A stretch of 64,000 bases of DNA from Siphonodentalium dalli (Eukaryota; Mollusca; Scaphopoda; Gadilida; Siphonodentaliidae): NCBI GenBank assembly GCA_032622095.1, contig CP136069.1:153253043-153317042 (forward strand), in the 5' to 3' direction. The position numbers were made by a program, and so were the translations under genes. Shown one piece after another: positions 21,806 to 32,959 of the stretch (positions within the stretch are counted from its first letter, which is position 1; the number at the start of each line of letters is the position of its first letter). Below the pieces are notes generated by a model that saw nothing but the letters and a program-made list of their open reading frames with translations, did not search any database and had not been told where the DNA came from.

Positions 21806-22431
21806 AGCCAGGGAGTTATGACCATAGATGAGGATAATAGGTATACAGGGAGTTATTGTATGGTCATGAATGGTGTGTGGGTATATAGGGAGTGCCCTGT
21901 TGGTAACGGTGGGGCGTATATTTATATATGTTGTGGATGTGTTATCATTGGTGGTGTGTGGGGAGTAGATTTATTATCATGGATGGCGTGTATGAGTATG
22001 GCAAGTATGGAACTTATGAGTGGTCGTATGTGCGGATATTGGTTTATCTGGAAGGGCTCATCATTGGTGATGTGCATATGTAAACCTGAATTTACTCCAT
22101 GGTCATGGTTATGGCGAATAGGTATACATGTAGTGGCTGTATGGTACATGTGAGGTGAATATGTATACATTGAGTGACTGTATGATCGTGAATGTAGTGA
22201 ATATGTATACATAGAGTGACTATATGGTCGGGTGTAGGTGTTCATGCATGGTGACTCGTGGCTGTATCGTCATTTGTGGTATGTACGGGTATAACCAAGT
22301 ATGGCTGTATGATCAGGTGTACTAGTACATGTACGTGTATAAAGTGGGTGACTATGTTGTCATTTGTGTGGTGTTTATGTACATGTGGAGTGACTGGGGT
22401 AATGGGTGGGTTGTACATGTGTACTTTGAGT
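21806..22431 (-). repeat. 42-bp minisatellite array, F1 left arm
   Basis: About 14 diverged units in the G-rich orientation on the + strand (GTATACATGGAGTGACTGTA, TGGTCATGAATG). On the - strand the unit is TATACATATTCACCTCACC, CATGACCATATAGTCACTCC, ATG: the same family as 22509-24192, 51929-53800 and 60886-63148. The 42-bp length keeps all frames open, so the peptides predicted here are not genes. Confidence 0.85.
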
Positions 22432-22508
22432 GGCTATCGCTTTCCACAATAACTCAAGGATATGTTAATCAATAGACAGGTCATGTCATATCGTGGAAAG
22501 CGATAGCC
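22432..22508. repeat. Central hairpin of F1
   Basis: GGCTATCGCTTTCCAC (22432-22447) and its perfect complement GTGGAAAGCGATAGCC (22493-22508) enclose a 45-nt loop containing CTCAAGGATATGTTAATC. This is the axis of the whole element. The same core stands at the axis of the related elements (51913-51928; a decayed form at about 63150-63195). Confidence 0.85.
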
Positions 22509-24192
22509 ACACATTAACACACAGCCATTACATATATACATAAACACCACAGACATAACAATATAGTTACCCACTGTCTACATGTACACCTGACCCATGA
22601 CCACGGATGACCATACAGCCTCGCGTCACAATGCAGGCACACCGGGTATACTCCTAAACATGACCCATAACCATATAGTCACTCCATGTATACCCATTCA
22701 TCTCACCATTTGCCATAAGGTCATCCCCTGTATACATATTCTCCAAACGCATGGTCAAATGGACAATCAATATATACATCAACACCACAACAATGACCAT
22801 AAAGTCATTCCGGTATACATATGCACATCACCAATGGCCATATAGCCACTCGCTTCATAAACATACCCTCACCCATGTTACCTGGTATACTCATTCACCT
22901 GACCTATGGCCATATAGTCACCCCGTGTGTACCTAATCAAAACATTCATACACGATCATGGTCAATCTTTGTATTCATATTCACCCCAACAGTGGCCATG
23001 TCAATCAATCCCTGTATTCCTATTTGTCACACCATAGCCGAATAGCCACTCACGATATACTAATACACCCAGCCATGTCAGTATAGTCACTCCATGTATG
23101 CATATGCACCTCATCCATGGCTATATAGCCACTCGCTATATACACATATCCCTCGCCCATGACAATAAAGCAACACGTATGTGTACTGGTTATAACCTAC
23201 ACATGACGATACCGACACGAGTCACCAAACAGGAACACCAGGTACATGTATACTAATACGCCTGTCACCCATGTATATATGTTCATTACATTTATGATCA
23301 TACAGTCACTACTTGTATACCTACATGTACTCATCTCACCATTAACCATACAGTCACTACATGTATACCTATTCGACACACATAGTCATATAACCACTTG
23401 ATATACGTAGGCAGCCCATCATAGACCATAGATTCACTCCAGGTATACATGTAACGCTCACTAATGGCCATTCAGCCCTTCCAGATATACAAAAAACCCG
23501 CACATACGACCACTCAAACAATCCATACTTGCATATACACCTCACACATGACAATTCAGCAATTCACTGTATAATCATACACGCCATCCATGATAATACA
23601 GCTAAGACCTATACACCCACCAATGATAATACACCCACGATATATATAAATATACATCCCACCCGTTACCACAAGGACACTCACTATGTACCCACACGCT
23701 CGATAATGTCCACCAGCTTACTCCAGGTATTCATATTCAATCATGACCGTACAGTCATTCCATGTATACCTTACCCATTACACATTACCCGTAACCATAA
23801 AATCACTACCTATTTATCCACACACCCCATCCATGATCATACAGACAACACATGTACATCCCACACACGACCTTACAGTCACTCCATATATACATAATCA
23901 ACACATAGATGACCATGTATATATATCCATACACCACACCAATGACCACACAGGCACACCGGATGCACCCGTACTGGATATACACCATACAGTCACTCCA
24001 TGCATACCGATTCACCTCACACCTGACCATGACCTCTCCCTGTATACCTAGATGCATCTTACCATGGACAACCCACTTATAACCATATAGTCACTCATTG
24101 TATACCTACTCACATCAGTCATGACATACAATAACTCCATGTATACCTATTCACCTCACATATGATCACAGAGTAACTCCCTGGCTACGATC
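22509..24192 (+). repeat. 42-bp minisatellite array, F1 right arm
   Basis: About 40 diverged tandem units, C-rich on the + strand (CATATAGTCACTCCATGTAT, ACATATTCACCTCACCC, ATGAC). Units differ from each other at many positions but keep length 42, with occasional slips of one base. Encodes HTVTPCIPIH-like pseudo-peptides in one frame only because 42 is a multiple of three. Confidence 0.85.
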
Positions 24193-25397
24193 TTGGCATC
24201 CACACTGTATCCTGTAGACATTTTTTTATCATAATGGACCAGAATAGCCAAAGATTATGGTCCATCTCAGTTCTGTCTCAAAGTTCTGCCCATTTCCTTT
24301 CAATAAATATGGCCAAAATAACAAAAAGAGGTTCTCGGCAAATTACATACTTTAAAATGAATTTGTCATGCCCCATACGGAACTGGGACAACTGGGAATA
24401 GAACATGTAGTTGTCAGTTAATTAACTAACACGTATAATAACCAAGTGAGTCACAATTTGCTATCTTTTCGGATAATGCAGAGAATGTTCGGGATATATG
24501 TAAAAAATTAGCATTTTACAAATTTGGTTGCCATTTTGGAAGCCATCTTGAGCTTTGAGAAATTTGGTCTATAAACACCGTAGTGTGACACATTTAAGAT
24601 AGACCAAAACAATAAACACCTTTCAATCCAAAGATAGTTATATTTTACCTGAAAAAATGGTTCAAACCTGAAAACTGAATTTTTGCCAATATTTATGTCA
24701 AGTTTTTTAGAGAAAAGTCCAATATTTTTGACCATGTCAGTGGTGAAAATAGAACAATTAACCATGGTGCATCAGACATGTTAGCATTCAATGTATAGAA
24801 TGCAGAATGGCCAATTTTATACATCAACACAACTTGTAAGCGATTGCAGGACACGCTGGTGTAATATTTACCATTTTCCATATTTTGGCGGCCATATTGG
24901 CAGCCATTTTGAGCCAAAGTAAGAATTTTGGTTCCAGTGATTTGAATATGCATAGGTAATGATATGCCTCACTCACATTACAAAGTTCTGTTCATATCTT
25001 GTTGAAATATGACTAGAATCCCAATTGTGATTTTTTTTGGTGAAATTTTATACGGCATTCTGTACAATCAATTATTTGAGGGATTGGATGGGGTTAGGAC
25101 CCCAATAATTGTATATTTAATTGCTCCAATGATCAGTTAATATAAAAAACACAAAATAAAGTTGCATTACTCAACCAGTTCCAAACAGCATGAATTGATC
25201 TAGAAGATATTTGTGAAAAAATGTAGCCATTTTGGTGGCCATCTTGGATGGTGAGTTTCAATTTTGGCCCAAAAAGGTGTCATTATGTCTTAGCTTCACG
25301 AAGATATATACATTTGTGTACATTTTATTAGATTTTCCCGCTATAATATTTTCATAAAACTGGCTCACTTATAGTTCTAGAAAATGGATCGGGTTGT

Positions 25398-25420
25398 GGG
25401 GGGGGGGGGGGGGGGGGGGG
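25398..25420. repeat. 23-nt poly-G tract in F1 right arm
   Basis: Uninterrupted 23-G run, the inverted partner of the poly-C tract at 20588-20609. It can form a G-quadruplex or pair with the other arm. Confidence 0.95.
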
Positions 25421-26110
25421 TAACAAGTCTCGTTCTTATCAGAAACGACATGAATATATATTTCTTAAGTTGATCGTATCGATTTAGGGATGTATTGGTT
25501 GTAATAGTGCAACGTACAAGGGATGTACGCACATACACACACGTTGGACAAATGCAATCATGTAAATAAAGTGATTTTTTACGTTTTGAGGGGTGACCGA
25601 TGACCCCCTTCTTATCTTAAAACCCCAGGAAAAGTTGCTTCTTAAGTTGTGTTTTTATAATTAGTATATATCAAAGTACTTTGAGACAAAAAATTATGGA
25701 TGTACGCGAAAGTGTAAAAAAAAGGGAAAAATCACGTTTTGGGGTTCAGCATGGGACCCCCTTTCTTATCTGAAAACCCCAGGAAAATCCCTTTCTTAAG
25801 TTGTGTTTTCTTAATGAGTACACTTAGGAGTATCATCAAACCAAAATTCATCGATGTACGCGGAAGTGTAAATAGAAGTGATTTTTGGCACTTTTTGGGG
25901 TTCAGCAGCCCCTAAACCCCAGGAATGCGCAACTTAAGAAATCGGTTTTTCAGAATGTTCCATTATTGGTACCAACTTTAGGGGTCAAACCTTTTGTACG
26001 CAAAAGTGTAAATGGAACATATGCGGGCTCCCTAACTAATACTGATGAATAAACCACAAAGCAACATGTATTAACAAATAATTATGTTCCCCGCATTATT
26101 TTTCGACTTT

Positions 26111-26151
26111 ATAAGGTTCCCTGTCAAAACTTCGAGTTGAACTGGTGGAAT
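26111..26151 (+). repeat. Left part of an M2 MITE split by a later insertion
   Basis: Reads TTTATAAGGTTCCCTGTC, AAAACTTC and ACTGGTGGAAT, then breaks at the 5.5-kb element. M2 resumes at 31611 with GGAATATGATCTCTACGGGC and runs to about 31680. Confidence 0.65.
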
Positions 26152-26723
26152 TTATGGGAGGCCAAATTCACATTTATTAATAATTGCGCTTCAGTACAAT
26201 TCAATTGCGCTTCAGCGCAATTAATTATATATATAACCAGGTGTCCTCAAAATCTTAGTCAAACCCACTAGATTGATTGATACGTCTCTTTATTACATGC
26301 TCCTACCCTTATTCCATTCAATAAACCCATTCTATAAATTCTGATATTAAACGTTCGTTTTGATAACAAGAAATAGTGCCAGGTAACCTTTGACACCCGG
26401 TTTGTCGTCTGTTTAATTTACATAAGCTATGTCTCAAAATACTATGGCTTCCAATATTTTTCCAACAACCAATAATGAATGAAGAGTTGGAAAAGTTCTG
26501 TCATTAAATATACGCCTTAAAATACGCCAAAGAGTCTTTATTTATCTGGGACTATTTCTTTACGTGGACAAACAACGCATACTTACGTGAAACGTCATCG
26601 CATGCCTTATAGAAGCAGATGTTAGTTTATCGTCCCATTTGTTGATTTATTACGCCACCTAGTGTGGTGTTACTAGCATTTGTTTTTTTTATATCGCATG
26701 GAGTACAGGGCGAATGTATTCTT

Positions 26724-27195
26724 GGAGATTGTTTGTACCTTACTCAATCGTACCGATATAATCACGTAGATGCCGAAATTGTAAAGTTAACGCCAGCGGT
26801 GTATAATACGTTTATGAAAATATGATAAATCCTATCGATAGAGTCAGGACAGGCTCAAATTGTAAACTTAAAGTCACCGGTGTAATAATATGTTGTTGAA
26901 AATATAAATAATCTGATAGCCTGAAAATATTGTATAACCTATTGGGAGCCCATAATAAATGGGAATAACCTATTGGGAGCCCCTGCTGTATTTTATGGAG
27001 ATTGTTTGTACCTTACTGAATCGTACCGATATAATCACGTAGATGCCGAAGTTGTAAAGTTAACGCCACTGGTGTATAATATGTTTATGATAAATCGTAT
27101 CGATAGAGTGAGGACAGGCTCAAATTGTAAACTTAAAGTCGAAAATATAAATAATCTGATAGCCTGAAAACATTGTATAACCTGTTGGAGCCCCT
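26724..27195 (+). repeat. About 272-bp tandem duplication
   Basis: Two direct copies beginning GGAGATTGTTTGTACCTTAC (26724 and 26996) and sharing ACCGATATAATCACGTAGAT, AGGACAGGCTCAAATTG and AATAATCTGATAGCCTG. The second copy lacks a short stretch after CTTAAAGTC. The sequence before copy 1 (26645-26725) is repeated at 28945-29025 (TTTATTACGCCACCT, ACAGGGCGAATG). Confidence 0.8.
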
Positions 27196-27608
27196 GGTGT
27201 AGTGAACTGAATTATGGGTAATTTTAATTGGAGTGCGCATGTCTGTTTTTTTTGTAGTAACGGCCATCTTTTATTTTCTGCATGCGCAGTCTATATGCGT
27301 TCTTTTGGGGAAATTCGCTATTTTGGTTAAGTGAAAACAATGGTATGAGTTCAATGTTTGTTTGTATATAAGAAAGTATATTGAATTTTGGAGGCCGACA
27401 ATTGTATCTATTTGAAGATTAAAAGTTGCTTGTGTGTATTTAGCTGTGCATGGTTCGTTAATTAGGCCAGCCTATTGTCATATTAGAACGTCTCCAATAA
27501 CATACAACCTCTCTGCAGTTAACATTGTGAATTTGGCAACAGTCCAAGCAGGCCCTCTAATGGAGCACTGTGAATTTGGCAACAGTCCAAGACACGTGGG
27601 GTATATAT

Positions 27609-27754
27609 AAAATACACACGTAGTGTTTCTGAATACCAAATTTACACCACGAGTGGGATTGATGGTTTACCACACGAGCTTTAGCGAGTGTGGTAAATCA
27701 TCAATCCCACGAGTGGTGTAAATTTGGTATTCAGAAACACTACGTGTGTATTTT
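27609..27754. repeat. CTCG hairpin 1
   Basis: Stem of about 65 bp from AAAATACACACGTAGTG to its complement. Within the otherwise matching arms the word CGAG occurs on the + strand in both arms (27650, 27675, 27685, 27710), so it mispairs with itself at symmetrical positions. Spacing is 25, 10, 25. See the hairpins at 30566 and 30875. Confidence 0.8.
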
Positions 27755-29290
27755 GTTTATACCATGACCGGTACAGGAGCAACAACTGCTATGAAATCGA
27801 AATAAACCCACTTAAATTAAGATGATTCTGTCGCACCATTCACAATCATCCCCGTTGTGTTCCCCACACTTGGCCGTACATCGACGTACACTATCACAGC
27901 TGATCAGGCGTATTGATACATTGAATTAGGTCAACATTCAATTGTACGAATATGGTATCATTGTAGCCAATTCACAATAAACTGTAATCATGATGAAACC
28001 GCCATAAATAAACAACATGAATATATATATGGGAATACGAATTTAATGAATATAAATATAACACATTGCGGGAACTTTTTTTTCTCCGCCGTACAGTGAA
28101 CAGGAAACCACGAAAGTCATTTTGAAATCCACCGTTTGTTGTTCGAGTTTTTTACGTCTATTTCTTGAAATATATGTTCAATTTGTTGATCTGGATGTGA
28201 TTTCCACGGAATAACTGTTCGTTTTTATCGCATTAGTGAGTATAATATTCAATTGAATCGAAAGTATCAAATTGTTTTCATCGCGAGGCGCTACATTTTA
28301 AAAATAGAGTGATTTTGATCGAGGTCATGGAAGGTTAATGAAAGGTCAACTCGGATGTAGTTCTACTATGGGTATAAACTTTAACCATTGAAATGCCATT
28401 AAAACGTGTTACCCACAGTAGAAACGTGTTACCCGCGGTCGGACTCCTGTTCACACACAGTAGGGTGTACAGCACAAATATATTATATAGCATGTTTGTA
28501 CACAGTACAATAGGGAGTCATGGTATAAAATAACTGAACACCTGTGGCCAACTTGATCTCCAGAATGTTTTTAAGTGGAAGGGACAGTGTAGTGGGGTGG
28601 GGGTGGAAGTTAGATTTTGAGTGTGTATGATTCACAACTTTTGTAAAAAAAAGTTAATGCACATGTAGTTGGAAATTTCATACATTATTACACTACAACA
28701 TAAAGGTTAAAATACATGGTTACCATTGCCTGGTATCCCAACTAGTAATTATTGTCCCCATTATGATGGGGACGGGGATCGAATGATGGAGGTATTTTGA
28801 GGGGGTGGGAGTCACAACTGTTATAAAGAATTTTAACAGTTGGAAATTTCATACATGATTACACTAACTTTTTGTCCCCATTTATTTTACTGCTGTCTTG
28901 TTTGTTACTGTATTCCTGATATGGAAATAATAAAGAGCATTTATTACGCCACCTGTGGTGTATCTAGCTGCTGAGATTTTGATATTGCGTGGTGGACAGG
29001 GCGAATGCATTGTGGGGCTTTTATTTATAGAGTTGGAAATTCCGTTTATTTAAAAGTCGGAACTACGCGACCAGTAGGCCAAGTCCAGTAAAACGGTTCG
29101 TTATAGGTGCTGGTTGTTATTGTTATTTTAACGGAATTCTGAGTTGGTCATTCGCGAAACCAATATATTTTATATTCTATAATTAAAACCGTGGGTATAT
29201 AATATATGATCCTCTTTATGGATATTGTAGGAAGGTAAATTTAGCTAAAGCGGTGGGATATCTTGCAAGACAACACATTTCGGTTTGCGC

Positions 29291-30005
29291 TATAACTGCT
29301 CAATGTTTTAAGGTGTTACACAACGTCTGTTAAAAAGAGTTCTATCGGGAATATTCACACTATTTTTTTCAGAGAACATGCATAGAGTAAACATAGTCCT
29401 ATCGGACTATCGTAAAGTAGTTCCGTTTAATTCGGGATTAATTAACCCTCAGACTGCCGAAACTGCCGACAATAAATTCGCTTGTTCGTGTCCGCCGAAA
29501 ATCAAACTTGCCTGTTTAGAGGTCCCATTTTCGTGGCTAATGGTGATAGAATCACAATTTTTCAGTCAAATTCATGGATAAATTACATTACACTTAATCG
29601 GCTTATGTCCGCGGCCATAAACCTGCGTTTTGATAACAATTTATTTGAGACAAACTGTTGCGCGGGTATCAGTCGGCGCTTATCGGTTGAAGTTATTATG
29701 ATCGTGCAGCCTGCGCGTGCAACAAGTGTTCAAATACAACAGAAGAAAAAAAATACTATGTCAAATAAATAACGTCATCAATGGACAGACAAGTTTCATT
29801 TCCGCGGGACACGAAAAAGCGAATTTAATGTCGTCAGTTTCGGCAGTCTGAGGGGTTTAATTAATCTCCTTTACGATATCCCGATAGGACTATATTTACA
29901 CTATGTTCTCTGAAAAAAAATGGTGTGAATATTCCCGATAGAACTATTTTTATCAGACGTTTTTTAACACATTAAAACATTGAGCAGTTAGCGCAATTTT
30001 CTGGA
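29291..30005. mobile_element. Nested inverted-repeat element
   Basis: Arms of about 210 nt (29291-29505 and 29805-30005) share TAACTGCTCAATGTTTTAA, TCTATCGGGAATATTCACAC, TTCAGAGAACAT, AGTCCTATCGG, TCAGACTGCCGAAACTG and TTCGTGTCC in inverted orientation. The 300-bp centre has no recognised gene. No TSD was determined. Confidence 0.75.
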
Positions 30006-30565
30006 ATTTCGGACTATTTCGTCTATAAAAATACGATGAGCAACTGAAAATGTTTTTCAACATTCTGGAAGGGGTAGATGTCCAGGTATATATGTTTAAA
30101 ATTTCACGCATAAACTATGACAGATAACAAAGTTATAATTAGTTTTATAGGCCCACCATAAATCCCCTATAATAAACGCATGCCCCCGTAAGCACATGGC
30201 TTTGCTGTGGATGCTTTCGTTCCCAGCATGCATCATTCTCGCTATCTGTAAAATGTCTATGAACAATGGCTGTGCCACGCACTCTTAGCTTTGATCCGCA
30301 TTTAGAAGCATTCTGGTGTGGCGAATGAGAAACCTGCAGTAATTTATAAGCCGTAGTTCATTGTAATAATTTGAAGAATTACTTTTATCACATAATTTGC
30401 CCATAAAAGCAGTTTCATAATTATCGATAAGAGACACGTTTAATATCAGCGCGTGCGATGACGTCACATCGTTCTTCAAATGACTTGCGATCGCTGCAAT
30501 TTATTATCGTTGTTTTCGATGGATATTTCGCATTGCTTCGCGTTTATTTGATCATGTGATAAAAA

Positions 30566-30711
30566 GTATCTCACACTCGTCCTATTTTATACGTAATTTA
30601 TCAACCTCGTCCACTAACTTCTATTTGAGCCTCGGTAAACCTCGGCTCAAATCGAATTTAGTGAACTCGGTTGATAAATTCCGTATAAAATAGAAACTCA
30701 TGTGAGATCCT
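30566..30711. repeat. CTCG hairpin 2
   Basis: Imperfect stem of about 65 bp (ATTTTATACGTAATTTATCA with its complement). CTCG stands on the + strand at 30576, 30606, 30631, 30641 and 30666, and CTCA at 30697: spacing 30, 25, 10, 25, 31. The right end reads GAGATCCTCTATAT, similar to the right ends of the hairpins at 30875 and 38618. Confidence 0.8.
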
Positions 30712-30874
30712 CTATATCTTAACGGAATTCTGAGGCGGTCCATTCATGTAACCAATATATTTTATATTATGATTTATATTTATGGCTAATAATACGATCT
30801 TGGTGGCGTTACCATTTCTGACTATGGTTTTCTTGTTATGTATGTTTTGTAGAGTTTTTGGATCATGTAATAAA

Positions 30875-31026
30875 TAGAATCTACAACTCGTCCCCAGTTT
30901 ATAGCGGAATTTACAAAACTCGTCCGGTAAATTAGGTCTTGACCTCGCCAAAGGCTCGGTCCAAACCTAATTTACTGGACTCGTTTTGTAAATTTCGCTA
31001 TAAACTGGGGACTCGCTGTTGATCCT
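30875..31026. repeat. CTCG hairpin 3
   Basis: Stem CCCAGTTTATAGCGGAATTT with its complement, then a TTAGGTYTKGACC segment near the loop. CTCG stands on the + strand at 30887, 30919, 30944, 30955, 30980 and 31012: spacing 32, 25, 11, 25, 32, exactly symmetrical about 30951. Apart from these words the two arms match closely. Confidence 0.85.
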
Positions 31027-31372
31027 ATATATGTAAAACTCAATTGTCATCTTTTATTTTTGCGAACTAATGTGCTCATGTTCACGTTATAACGTATGAA
31101 GTTTACGCAGTTGTAAATAAATAAATAGTTCTTTATTGGTGGGACGGATTAAACGCGATAAACAAAATGACAATCGCTCCGATCCGACAAGGTGAGCTAC
31201 TACTTATATTCCGTGTGTAAGAATCATGTTTTGTGATGCTATTTGGGTATATAATTTATGAGAATATGTGTAACGCTTTGCACAAGAGTATCCTCTATTC
31301 CCATCATATATCTATAATATGCAGAGGGTTTCACATTACTTTAACCTGGGCAACGCCGGGTAACCCTACTAG
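31023..31372 (+). mobile_element. Short Helitron-like element
   Basis: The 3' end has the hairpin ACCTGG-GCAACG-CCGGGT (31344-31361) 7 nt before CTAG (31369-31372), followed by T. A matching 5' end is TCCTATATATGTAAAACTC at 31023, preceded by A (31022). The 3' terminus is well supported. The 5' end is tentative, since it abuts the hairpin at 30875-31026. Confidence 0.5.
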
Positions 31373-31394
31373 TTAATGAATAAATCCAATAGAA

Positions 31395-31590
31395 AATAAT
31401 TGCGCTTCAGCGCAATTGATGGCGCAATTATTTTCCCATATATGGGAACCCCCAGTTAATTAATGGAATAACCTATCTATTCAGGGGTGTAAGCTTGTAA
31501 CAATAATTGCGCTTCAGCGCAATTGATATGAATCAAGCTGGATTGCGCTTCAGCGCAATTGAATTGCGCTTCAGCGCAATTATTAATAAA
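31395..31590. repeat. Subterminal palindromes AATTGCGCTTCAGCGCAATT
   Basis: Four copies of the 20-bp palindrome-with-loop at about 31399, 31504, 31541 and 31562. Inverted counterparts lie at 26182-26220 in the other end of the 5.5-kb element. They probably represent subterminal binding sites or foldback termini; that is inference. Confidence 0.7.
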
Positions 31591-31959
31591 TGTGAATTTG
31601 GCCTCCCATAGGAATATGATCTCTACGGGCGTTAGCCAGAGTAGAGATTCATGCCATGATCTAACTGGATATTTTTCTATCGAAAAGTCAAGTTTATTCA
31701 GTTCCCGGCTTTTACACGCATGACTATATAATAGACATTTCAGTCAATTTAATTTCATTCATTTAATTATATATACCACATGTTTTTATATTTACATTTT
31801 TGCCATACAAATTGAAACTTTCTAAATATAGTAAACATGTTTCGAGTGTTATCGAAATTTCTCCCCCTCCAGAAATTTGAGGTACGAGAGCTGTTAGAAC
31901 ATCTATATAGTTACATTCATCAATTGAAAACGACCATGACTTGAACAAGTGGATTGCCT

Positions 31960-32410
31960 TCGCAATCTATATTGCTGTTAAAATATTCACATACGATAAA
32001 ACCGCCATAAACAGAAAAGAATATTAAAATATCGACATATTTTGTTCTTAAACGAATCATATACATCGCGTAAATATAATATTATTGTCAAGATCGTACG
32101 CCGTGTTAGTAAACAAAAGCTAAATTATGTTACATTACAGTACACAAAGAGTGTGTGGTAAGCAAAACACTCAATACCGGGGAGACCTTACTAACTGGTT
32201 AAAACTCCCAACATGTTGATTACAACTACCGTTCGCTAATCCTCGCCACTCAAGATTTCGGTGTTGAATGGATCACAGTGAATCACTCTCCCCCAAAGCA
32301 TCGCCACTGTGTTGTGTATTTTGCTTATCGCACACTATTTACGTGCTGTATATAAACTCTCGGATCACATAAAGTGTGCTTTGTGGATAATACTGCATTT
32401 ATACTAGCGT
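31960..32410 (+). repeat. Dispersed repeat R2, copy 2
   Basis: Uninterrupted copy used as the empty site for the MITE at 55746. Landmarks: AAACCGCCATAAACAGAA, GAATATTAAAATAT, TATTGTCAAGATCGTACG, CAATACCGGGGAGACC, CAAGATTTCGGTGTTGAATG and TTTTGCTTATCGCACACT. Followed at 32475 by GAAGGCCATCCGTGCC, which resembles (inverted) ACGGATGGCCTTCG near 55673. No coding capacity. Confidence 0.6.
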
Positions 32411-32752
32411 TATACTATACTATTAGTATATTCTTGGTGAATTTTTCTTAATTTGGTAACTTTTATTTCTAATTTATAACCTACAACGAAGGCCATCCGT
32501 GCCTTTGAGCGCTCTTTGACAGTTAAGGTGCATACACTGAGTATATATTAATAACATAACTCACGTGACTTTTTGCGTTCTGATTGGTTGCACACGCTAT
32601 AATATTTTCCGATAGTATACCCTAGTAGGATTACTACTCATCTATACTATTCTTTTTCTAATAAAACCTTGTGTTATGTCAGGGGAGCCCCACCGCCGTT
32701 TATTTTGAAACAATTTGATATCTTATTTGTTCCGAAATAATTTGTGGGTTTC

Positions 32753-32852
32753 TATAACATTCTGACCAAAGTTGCCAGTCGGATGTGCGTGGAATACACC
32801 AGTCCATACATCCTGGAAAATCCTTCGACTGACAACTTTGGTCAGAATGTTA
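32753..32852. repeat. Hairpin with CATTCTGACCAAAGTTG stem
   Basis: AACATTCTGACCAAAGTTG plus CAGTCG on the left, with its complement CGACTGACAACTTTGGTCAG on the right, about 45 nt of loop. A small MITE or MITE remnant. Confidence 0.7.
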
Positions 32853-32959
32853 GAGCAAACAAAAGTGAACTTTGGACATAAATGAGGTATCAACTTGTTT
32901 GGAAAATAGTATAGCATCTGCTCGTAGCTGTCAAAATAATATGTAATATGTAATATCTT

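Larger units (their letters stand above)
20094..25909. mobile_element. F1: giant foldback element with minisatellite arms
   Basis: 20094-22447 reads as the reverse complement of 22493-25909. Paired landmarks, in order from the outside, are GCTGCTGAACCCCAAAAAGT, ACTTCCGCGTACATCGATGA, a 22-C / 23-G run (20588-20609 and 25398-25420), AAGATGGCCGCCAAAATGG, CTAACATGTCTGATGCACC, TTTCAATAA with GGGCAGAACTTTGAGAC, then the 42-bp array. Outer arm parts hold tandem units of about 165-190 bp (CCCCAGGAAAA, CTTAAGTTG, GTACGCGRAAGTGTAAA): three on the left, four on the right. Architecture resembles Drosophila Foldback elements, whose inverted repeats also contain short tandem repeats; homology is not claimed. 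No transposase. Confidence 0.8.
26153..31610. mobile_element. 5.5-kb TIR element inserted in an M2 MITE
   Basis: The ends are inverted repeats starting TATGGGAGGCCAAATTCACA, then TTTATTAATAATTGCGCT. The host sequence GGAAT is duplicated on both sides (26147-26151 and 31611-31615). The intact M2 copy at 19683-19955 shows the empty site, ACTGGTGGAATATGATATCT, with a single GGAAT. Terminal zones contain repeated palindromes AATTGCGCTTCAGCGCAATT. No transposase frame was seen. The interior holds nested hairpins, a small Helitron and tandem duplications, so it is old and non-autonomous. Superfamily not assigned. Confidence 0.75.

Noticed and set aside
22509-24192. CRISPR-like array
   Set aside because: No constant repeat separated by unique spacers; continuous diverged 42-bp tandem units in animal DNA.
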